Part shown: piece by piece, positions 1 to 5,888 of the stretch
Layout: the number at the start of each line of letters is the position of its first letter
Position numbering within the stretch: position 1 is the first letter of the stretch
DNA from: Candidatus Neomarinimicrobium atlanticum
GTDB taxonomy: Bacteria; Fidelibacterota; Marinisomatia; Marinisomatales; Marinisomataceae
NCBI GenBank assembly: GCA_000402815.1
Contig: AQSA01000032.1
Location: 7,297-16,139 of the forward strand
Direction: 5' to 3'
Length of the DNA: 8,843 nt
Position numbers and translations under genes: made by a program
The notes under the pieces: model-generated
Seen by the model: the letters and a program-made list of their open reading frames with translations, nothing else
Database searches by the model: none
Told to the model about the DNA's origin: nothing

Positions 1-2456
1 CCATCAACATCAGCTCCATCTAAAGTAATTCCTACAAGGCGAGCTGTAAGATTTTCATCGATCGTAGTACTGATATCATTAACAGTTGGAGCATCATTCA
101 CTGCTGTAACGGTAACTGTAACAGTTGCAGTGTTACTATCAGCAGTTCCATCATTCCCTTTATAGGTAAAGGTGTCTGTTCCGTTCCAGTTAGCATTTGG
201 AGTATAGGTAACATCATTGTCGCCATTAGCTAAAGTTGCTGTTCCATTTGAAGGTTGACTAACAAGAGAGAATGTAATAGGTGTATCTTGATCAGTTTCA
301 ATATCAGGATCATAGACTCCACCTTCATTGTTTGTGCCTGTATTTGAGCCTGGAGACGTTTGTCTTAATGTAATAGTCTTTGCATTATCTTCTTCTGTGG
401 TTTGATTAAAACCATAGGCAATTGGCGCATCATTGACTGCAGCAACGGTTACAGTTACTGTAGCAGTATTACTATCTGCTGTACCATCGTTGGCTTTATA
501 AGTAAAGGTATCTGTACCGTTCCAGTCGGCATTTGGTGTATAGGTAACACTAGTGCCACTTACACTACCAAGCGATCCATTGGATGGGCTAGAAACAATA
601 CTATAAGTTAAATTATCACCTTCTACATCTGTTGCAGATAAAGTAATTGCTTTTGCTGTATCCTCATTAGTAGATGCGCTTATTGCGCTAGCTACAGGAA
701 CATCATTGATGGAAGTAACAGTAATTGTTATTGTAGATGTATTACTATCTAATGTGCCATCATTGGCTTTATAGGTAATTGTTTCAGTACCATTCCAGTC
801 TTGATTCGCAGTATACGTTAAGGTTGCTCCACTGATACTTGTTGTACCATTGGATGCATCACTAACCACTGAATAAGTTAAGTCGTCCCCATCAACATCA
901 GCTCCATCTAAATTAATACCAATAATACGAGCAGTACGGTTTTCATCAATAGTGACACTTAAATCATTAGTTGTTGGAGCATCATTGACCGCAGTAACCG
1001 TAATAGTGATTGTTCCCGTATTACTATCTAAAGATCCATCATTAGCTTTATAAGTAATCGTTTCAGTTCCATTCCAGTTGGCATTTGGAGTATAAGTCAT
1101 ATTAAACTGATTGTTTGGAACGCCTCCAATAGTTGCTGTTCCATTGGATGGCTGTGTTACAATATTGTATGTAAATTGAGTTGAACCATTCACATCTTCC
1201 ACATCAGTACCATTAAGATCAAATGTTGTCGCAATATCTTCATTGGTTGAATTGTTGATTTCTGGAACTGCTGGAGCATCATTCACAGGATTAACTGTCA
1301 AATTTACTGTTGAGACATTACTATCATCGGTTCCATCATTTGCTTTATATGTATACGAATCAGTTCCATTCCAGTCCTGGTTTGGTGTATAAGTAACTAC
1401 ACTACCACTTAATGATGTTGTTCCGTTGGACACATCACTTACAATGCTATAGGTTAACGCATCTCCCTCAATGTCGGAGGTCTGCGTAGATAAATCTACA
1501 ACTTCTGATGTATCTTCATCTTGTGATGAAGGAATATCATTTGTCACTGGTGCATCATTGACTGCACCTACTGTGATTGTTACTGTTGCAGTATTACTAT
1601 CTAATGCTCCATCATTTGCCAGATAAGTGAAGGTGTCTGTACCATTCCAGTCCTGGTTTGGTTCATAGGTTGCTGTAGCACCACTAATGGTTACTGTACC
1701 ATTGTTGGTTGAAACTACACTATAAGTCAGATTATCTCCATCAACATCTGTTGCATTTAAAGTAATATCTAAACTAGATGTATTATTAAAAACAACACCT
1801 TTAGTATTACCTGTTAAAATATCATTATCAGCGTCATAAGTAACATTAATATCAATGTTGTCTCTATTAAATAAATTTTCATCAGTGGATGTATTCACGT
1901 CATTTGCAATAGGTGCATCATTAACTGCACTCACCACAATAGTTGCTGTTGCTACATTCGTACGAGCTGTACGATCATCCGCTGCTTCAAATGTAAAAGT
2001 GTCCGTTCCATTCCAATCTTGATTTGGAGTATAAGTGACCTGAGTTCCGCTCAAAGTTGCCGTACCATTTGATGGACTTGATATAATACTAAATGAATAA
2101 CTATCTCCATCGTATTCATCCGCAGTTAAGTTCATGACTACTGACACATCCTCGTCTGTTGATGTGCTTATATCATTTGTAGTTGGCTCATCATCAATTG
2201 CACCAACTGTTACAGTAACCGTAGCAGTATTACTATTAAATGAACCATCATTAGCTAAATAAGTAAATGTATCGGTACCATTAAATTGTGCATCTGGTTC
2301 ATAAGTAGCTGTATTTCCAGAGATTGTAATAGTAGCATTATTCACCTCTACTGTAGAAAATGTAAGTGATTCTCCTTCTGGATCAGAAGCATCTAATGTA
2401 ATATTAATATTAGTATCCTCATCAGTAGATATGCTCATATCATTTGCTACTGGCGG
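1..2456 (-). repeat. Nine tandem cadherin/Ig-like protein repeat units (last one cut)
   Basis: Unit boundaries are set by the NDAP-type motif (DDEP and NDVP in two cases). Read on the minus strand, the proline codons begin at 2186, 1913, 1550, 1274, 977, 698, 425 and 89, after the first unit begins at PPVAND near 2456. Unit lengths in codons are about 89, 91, 121, 92, 99, 93, 91 and 112, plus a partial ninth. Units 3 and 8 are long because of insertions. Units are diverged in DNA but keep stretches of identity, for example 24 identical bases at 1-24 and 889-912, and 21 at 1366-1386 and 1642-1662. The Asp-rich loops (DVDGD, DVEGD) are the kind that bind Ca2+ in cadherin-like folds. Confidence 0.9.
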
Positions 2457-3284
2457 TTTATAAAAGTTGTTTACTTCGCTCTCAAAATCTGGAATAGATA
2501 CCGTAATACCAAGGGCTGTATAACGTCCTTCTAAATTTGTTCTAATCTCCGATAAGTTCAACGAATAAGCACTTTGTAATAAAAGTTGATTTATAGAGGA
2601 GTCGTTTATGACACCATCCGTGGTAATATCAGTGCTAATATTCGCCAAGAGCTCTGACAATTCACCAACTGTTCTATCTCCTTGCAAAATTGCTGATATT
2701 GCTAAAAGCTTAGCATTTCCTGTTCCAGATTGAGTAATATCCAATAATTCAGATTCTGCTACTCCCGATCGTGAATAGCCAAAAATAGCTAGTACTTCTT
2801 CTTGAGCTTGAATTTTTGCTTGAGCAAATGTTAAAGAATTGTTTGCTATTAAATGTTTAATCCTGTTCATTTCTAGATTAGACATAACATTAACATTCAT
2901 ACTTGTTTTACCGGTTAAATTAGATAATCCTGATAATACAAGTTGTGCGCTTGATACACTATTTCCTACTTCATCAAAATAAAAACCGCTAGCACGAATT
3001 TCAGCATATGGGAAGTCCATTTGAACATTAGAAACTGAAAATTTTCCTGAATTATCAACTATTTGAGATGTAAAATTTCTACCCGTAGGGTTGAGGGTGT
3101 TATTTAGTTCGGCAATATTAATAATTGTACCGTTATTAAATGGGCCTTTTTGAGCAGCTCCTCCTAAAGAAACTAGATTGACAATATAAGTAGGTTCTAC
3201 TGGTTCCGTTGGACTAGAGCCTCCACCTCCACCTCCACAAGTCCATAGAAAAAAAAGTAAAAATGTTAGGCGTAGATTTTTCAT
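1..3284 (-). CDS. Large tandem-95 (cadherin/Ig-like) repeat lipoprotein, 3' end outside window
   Basis: The frame is open from the ATG at 3284-3282 to the left edge (1094 full codons, no stop), so the gene is partial. Residues 1-15 form a short basic and hydrophobic signal ending in LFFLWT, followed by Cys16 and six glycines. This looks like a lipoprotein signal, although Trp and Thr at -2 and -1 are not ideal lipobox residues. Residues about 30-110 look beta-rich (GAAQKGPF, PTGRNF, PYAEIRASGFYF). Residues about 115-270 look mostly helical. I cannot name either part. From residue 277 (PPVAND) nine units of roughly 90 residues follow, each with the pattern NDAP, DED, D-x-DGD-x-LTYS, SNGT, TYTPN-x-DWNGTDTFTYKANDG, DSNTATVTVTV. 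This matches the tandem-95/Big_9/cadherin-like families of bacterial surface proteins. The inferred role is a Ca-dependent adhesin or surface scaffold, held in a membrane by its lipid. The family call is firm; the ligand is unknown. Confidence 0.9.
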   Translation of the reverse strand, partial: MKNLRLTFLLFFLWTCGGGGGGSSPTEPVEPTYIVNLVSLGGAAQKGPFNNGTIINIAELNNTLNPTGRNFTSQIVDNSGKFSVSNVQMDFPYAEIRASGFYFDEVGNSVSSAQLVLSGLSNLTGKTSMNVNVMSNLEMNRIKHLIANNSLTFAQAKIQAQEEVLAIFGYSRSGVAESELLDITQSGTGNAKLLAISAILQGDRTVGELSELLANISTDITTDGVINDSSINQLLLQSAYSLNLSEIRTNLEGRYTALGITVSIPDFESEVNNFYKPPVANDMSISTDEDTNINITLDASDPEGESLTFSTVEVNNATITISGNTATYEPDAQFNGTDTFTYLANDGSFNSNTATVTVTVGAIDDEPTTNDISTSTDEDVSVVMNLTADEYDGDSYSFSIISSPSNGTATLSGTQVTYTPNQDWNGTDTFTFEAADDRTARTNVATATIVVSAVNDAPIANDVNTSTDENLFNRDNIDINVTYDADNDILTGNTKGVVFNNTSSLDITLNATDVDGDNLTYSVVSTNNGTVTISGATATYEPNQDWNGTDTFTYLANDGALDSNTATVTITVGAVNDAPVTNDIPSSQDEDTSEVVDLSTQTSDIEGDALTYSIVSDVSNGTTSLSGSVVTYTPNQDWNGTDSYTYKANDGTDDSNVSTVNLTVNPVNDAPAVPEINNSTNEDIATTFDLNGTDVEDVNGSTQFTYNIVTQPSNGTATIGGVPNNQFNMTYTPNANWNGTETITYKANDGSLDSNTGTITITVTAVNDAPTTNDLSVTIDENRTARIIGINLDGADVDGDDLTYSVVSDASNGTTSISGATLTYTANQDWNGTETITYKANDGTLDSNTSTITITVTSINDVPVASAISASTNEDTAKAITLSATDVEGDNLTYSIVSSPSNGSLGSVSGTSVTYTPNADWNGTDTFTYKANDGTADSNTATVTVTVAAVNDAPIAYGFNQTTEEDNAKTITLRQTSPGSNTGTNNEGGVYDPDIETDQDTPITFSLVSQPSNGTATLANGDNDVTYTPNANWNGTDTFTYKGNDGTADSNTATVTVTVTAVNDAPTVNDISTTIDENLTARLVGITLDGADVD
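698..1550 (-). repeat. Three-unit block A (units 4-6) of a probable super-repeat
   Basis: Units 4, 5 and 6 match units 7, 8 and 9 by subtype, in the same order. Units 4 and 7 share EGD and LTYSIVS. Units 5 and 8 share QPSNGTAT and PNANWNGT, and both lack the usual ND after their opening NDAP. Units 6 and 9 share IDEN-x-TAR and LDGADVDG. The offset is 852, 849 and 888 bases for the three pairs; the difference comes from insertions. The second block starts at 698 and runs off the left edge. Confidence 0.6.
3219..3236 (-). repeat. Hexanucleotide Gly-codon tract after the lipoprotein Cys
   Basis: Three near-perfect copies of GGAGGT/GGAGGC encode Gly17-Gly22, directly after the putative lipidated Cys16 (codon 3239-3237). 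Such Gly-rich tethers after the lipid anchor are common in lipoproteins of marine Gram-negative bacteria. The repeat length is six bases, so slippage would change linker length by two glycines without breaking the frame. Confidence 0.8.
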
Positions 3285-3384
3285 AATTCACAAAATTTAG
3301 TCTAAATACTACAGAACAATCAATGATATTATTTAGATTGTGCATTTTTTATGTCTAATAATAAATAAGTTTACAGTGAAAATT
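3285..3384. other. AT-rich spacer between acylase gene and repeat lipoprotein gene
   Basis: This 100-base gap lies downstream of the acylase stop and upstream of the lipoprotein ATG. It holds an 8-base inverted repeat (tctaaata at 3301-3308, tatttaga at 3330-3337) with a 21-base loop. A competing 6-base pair, acaatc at 3316-3321 and gattgt at 3336-3341, overlaps its right arm. Neither is GC-rich or followed by a clean T-run on the minus strand, so I do not call a terminator. The 18 bases before the ATG have no GGAG/AGGA-type ribosome binding site. Confidence 0.5.
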
Positions 3385-5778
3385 TTAATTAAATACTAAT
3401 TTTTTGACTGATTTTTGATTCATAATAGCCTTCTTAGAAAATTTAAAAGATTTAAATTCTCCTTTATTATAAAGCGAAGTTTGATCTCTGTAATGCGGTG
3501 ATTTGAAAACTCCAGATTGGCCTGTAGGAAGAATACTAAATCCATTATCAAAATTAGCAAAATCAATAACTCTCCTCATAGAAGAGCCCGCTCTAACATC
3601 AAATGGATCGCTAACTGAATAACTAGCAGCTCTTGGTGTCATTCCAGATCCTGCCATCGGAAAAGGACCTGTACTAAAATTGATAAATCTTTTAACTAGC
3701 GGATCGCCGTTTAATCGATGACGATAAGTTACTTGATGAACTTCACCCCATGTCAAATCTTTTGGATCGCCATAACTTTTCGTTAAAAAATCATGAGCAT
3801 CATCAAAAGACTTATTAACAATATCATTAAGCGTTTCTTTTTTGCTTGTTAAAACATTATCCACCCACAATATTGCATTTCCATCAAAAATGCTTCTAAT
3901 AGCTAATGAACGGATATATTTTAAACTATAAAAAGTATCAAAAGAATCGTTACCAAAACTTTGTAGTTCGTCTTGAAATAAATTCTGGACCAATTGAATG
4001 TATATGGCATGAAAAACAACTGTAGCATCTGAGTCGATAGATTCGACTCCATCCCAACCATTTAAAATATCGTGTATTTCATCTCCCTTTTCAGAGAAAC
4101 CTTCCGAATAATTTTTAATAAATAATGTTGAATACTCTTGGGCAAAAGGAGAAGTAATTTCATTTAAGATAGACTTCATATCTTCTACATCTAATTTAGA
4201 ACTGACTTTTAATCTCCTATCAATCTGCTCACCTCTGCTAGGATCTGCCCAATATCGAGAAATATAGTAAGGATAGTCATCATCGATTGTTTTATTATTT
4301 CCATTGGATATATATCCTTTTTCAGGATTATATACATATGGCATTTCATCAAAGGGTACGTATCCTGTCCAATCATGCTTACTTGTACTGCCATCAAAGG
4401 GTATTAATTGTTCTGCTCCTAATCTAATTGGAATTTTTGAATTTGGTCTCCATCCAATATTACCATTTTTATCTGCATAAGTCCAATTTTGTCCAGGTGC
4501 TCCAAATAGCTTTGATGCCTCTGAAAATTCATCCCAATTGGTTGCCTTAGCTAGCATAAATAAAGCAGTTGTTTCATCAAATGCATCGAACTCAGTCCAC
4601 TTAAAAGAAATAGCCTTACTTTGTCCTTTAGCATCAGGATGAATATCGCTTACAATAGGACCTCTATGGGTCGATCTTATAGTCACAGTTTTTTTATCAC
4701 CAGATTTTAAGTGTATTACTTCTTTCTCAATCTTTAAATCTTTCCATACACCATCTAACATATACTGTGTTTTATCTTCATTTAAAGTTTCAATATAGAA
4801 ATCCATATCATCTGTCATGACATTAGTAAAGCCCCAGCCAATATGATCATTATGACCTATGACTGGCAGTGGAAATCCGTAGAGACCATATCCTCCAAAA
4901 TTATAATTATCGCTCTTTAATCTTATCTCATACCACCAAGGAGGTTGATTATAGCTTAAATGGGGATCATTAGCTAAAAGTGGGAGTCCAGTATTAGTTT
5001 TACTACCTGAAACCACCCATGCGTTTGAACCATAACCATCCCTATCTGTTTTAAGTATGTTCCTAATTTTTCTAGTATCACTGGCAAAATCTTGATAGCT
5101 CTTAAGCAATACATTGTTTGAGGCAATAGTAATAAAGCTATCATTATAAGAGGGTAATATTTCGTTTAGATAGTCTGGCCCTAACTGTTCATTAATGGCA
5201 CCAAAAAATAGTTCTGAATCCCATCCGCCTTGCAACTCCCATGCCATCATTGTCGATAAAGCAACTATATCTAATGGCTCAAAAATTGGTAATTTCTCAA
5301 TACCGATTAATTTAAACTCTAAAGGATATTCTGATGGAGATAAGGTTTGTACGTAAGCATTAATACCAAAACATGTATCTTCCAAATGTTGTAATGTTTC
5401 AAGTGGAACTTTTGCTAAAGTCTTTTTAGCAATTTTTTCAAATCCTAGTGTACGCAAAAATGTATCTTCTACAAATAATGAATCATTAAGTACTAAACTT
5501 AACTGACCTTTATATGCATATTTCATAAATGACATTTGGAATAATCTATCTCTCGCTCCTATGTAACCAGCTACTTTAAACATATCAGAATCATTGGAAG
5601 CAAAAACGCTAGGTACGCCAAAGTCATCGAAATAAACTTCAACTGTGTCTTCAACATCTAAATCAGTAATTTTTCCTTCGTAGAGAATATCGGTAGGCTT
5701 TAAAAAGTTATTGATTGAAAAAAAAATAAATCCTGTAATCAGAAATAATAAAATGAATGTTTTAGATAGTTTCCCCAT
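3385..5778 (-). CDS. Penicillin acylase family protein (Ntn hydrolase)
   Basis: This is a complete gene of 797 residues, a usual length for the penicillin amidase family (acylases of penicillin, cephalosporin, acyl-homoserine lactones and lipopeptides). Residues about 7-24 are hydrophobic after a Lys-bearing start, so the protein is exported or membrane-anchored; no lipobox is seen. The alpha-chain region is about 30-225, then a linker. Ser251 in GYGSNAWVVSG is the expected nucleophile and new N-terminus after self-cleavage. Other family marks follow in order: NDPHL (His273), GHNDHIGWGFTNV and DDMDFY (309-327), HRGP (371-374), GNIGW (439-443), and SNGNNK (491-496), where Asn494 or Asn495 is the likely oxyanion-hole residue. 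Near the end are GSSMRRVIDF and TGQSG with SPHYRDQ. The beta chain would be about 547 residues, as in penicillin G acylase. The substrate cannot be told from sequence; acyl-homoserine lactone or another acylated amide is possible. The start is supported by the signal segment directly after it, though no Shine-Dalgarno precedes it. Confidence 0.95.
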   Translation of the reverse strand: MGKLSKTFILLFLITGFIFFSINNFLKPTDILYEGKITDLDVEDTVEVYFDDFGVPSVFASNDSDMFKVAGYIGARDRLFQMSFMKYAYKGQLSLVLNDSLFVEDTFLRTLGFEKIAKKTLAKVPLETLQHLEDTCFGINAYVQTLSPSEYPLEFKLIGIEKLPIFEPLDIVALSTMMAWELQGGWDSELFFGAINEQLGPDYLNEILPSYNDSFITIASNNVLLKSYQDFASDTRKIRNILKTDRDGYGSNAWVVSGSKTNTGLPLLANDPHLSYNQPPWWYEIRLKSDNYNFGGYGLYGFPLPVIGHNDHIGWGFTNVMTDDMDFYIETLNEDKTQYMLDGVWKDLKIEKEVIHLKSGDKKTVTIRSTHRGPIVSDIHPDAKGQSKAISFKWTEFDAFDETTALFMLAKATNWDEFSEASKLFGAPGQNWTYADKNGNIGWRPNSKIPIRLGAEQLIPFDGSTSKHDWTGYVPFDEMPYVYNPEKGYISNGNNKTIDDDYPYYISRYWADPSRGEQIDRRLKVSSKLDVEDMKSILNEITSPFAQEYSTLFIKNYSEGFSEKGDEIHDILNGWDGVESIDSDATVVFHAIYIQLVQNLFQDELQSFGNDSFDTFYSLKYIRSLAIRSIFDGNAILWVDNVLTSKKETLNDIVNKSFDDAHDFLTKSYGDPKDLTWGEVHQVTYRHRLNGDPLVKRFINFSTGPFPMAGSGMTPRAASYSVSDPFDVRAGSSMRRVIDFANFDNGFSILPTGQSGVFKSPHYRDQTSLYNKGEFKSFKFSKKAIMNQKSVKKLVFN
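5024..5032 (-). other. Autoprocessing site and catalytic Ser of the acylase
   Basis: Codons for Gly250-Ser251-Asn252 of the acylase lie here. In the penicillin amidase family the precursor cuts itself just before this Ser, which then serves as the single-residue catalytic centre with its own amino group as base. The context GSNAWVVSG matches the family consensus, so the enzyme should be active rather than a degenerate homologue. Confidence 0.85.
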
Positions 5779-5888
5779 ACAAGAAGTTAGATATTATTTT
5801 TTTAGATACTTAGAAAAATATATACTTTAAAAATAGTATTTGGAGAATAACCATTATTTAATCTATAAATGTGAGAAATTAATAGTGC
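5779..5888. other. AT-rich spacer between propeller gene and acylase gene
   Basis: This 110-base gap follows the TAA of the propeller gene and precedes the acylase ATG. On the minus strand a weak 5-base stem (atact at 5822-5826, agtat at 5835-5839 on the plus strand) is followed by a short T-rich run at 5820-5814. That could be a poor intrinsic terminator but is too short to call. No Shine-Dalgarno is visible before the acylase ATG. AT-richness makes any -10 match meaningless here. Confidence 0.45.

Noticed and set aside
402..611. Plus-strand open frame of 69 codons
   Set aside because: It lies antisense to the repeat lipoprotein frame. Its odd Cys/Ile/Thr-rich product is what the complement of the repeats would give.
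1..2456. Regularly spaced similar DNA segments as a possible CRISPR or satellite array
   Set aside because: The period is about 270-360 bases, the copies are diverged and all remain in one open reading frame, so this is a protein repeat array.
3301..3337. 8-base inverted repeat as a terminator or operator
   Set aside because: The arms are AT-only apart from one G/C pair, the loop is 21 bases and no T-run follows on the minus strand. Such repeats are expected by chance in AT-rich spacers.
4209..4397. Minus-strand open frame of 62 codons inside the acylase gene
   Set aside because: It is an out-of-frame shadow of a strongly conserved coding sequence and has no features of its own.
5814..5839. 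5-base stem followed by a T-rich run as a terminator of the propeller gene
   Set aside because: The stem is too short and AT-rich to be called; it is noted only in the spacer description.
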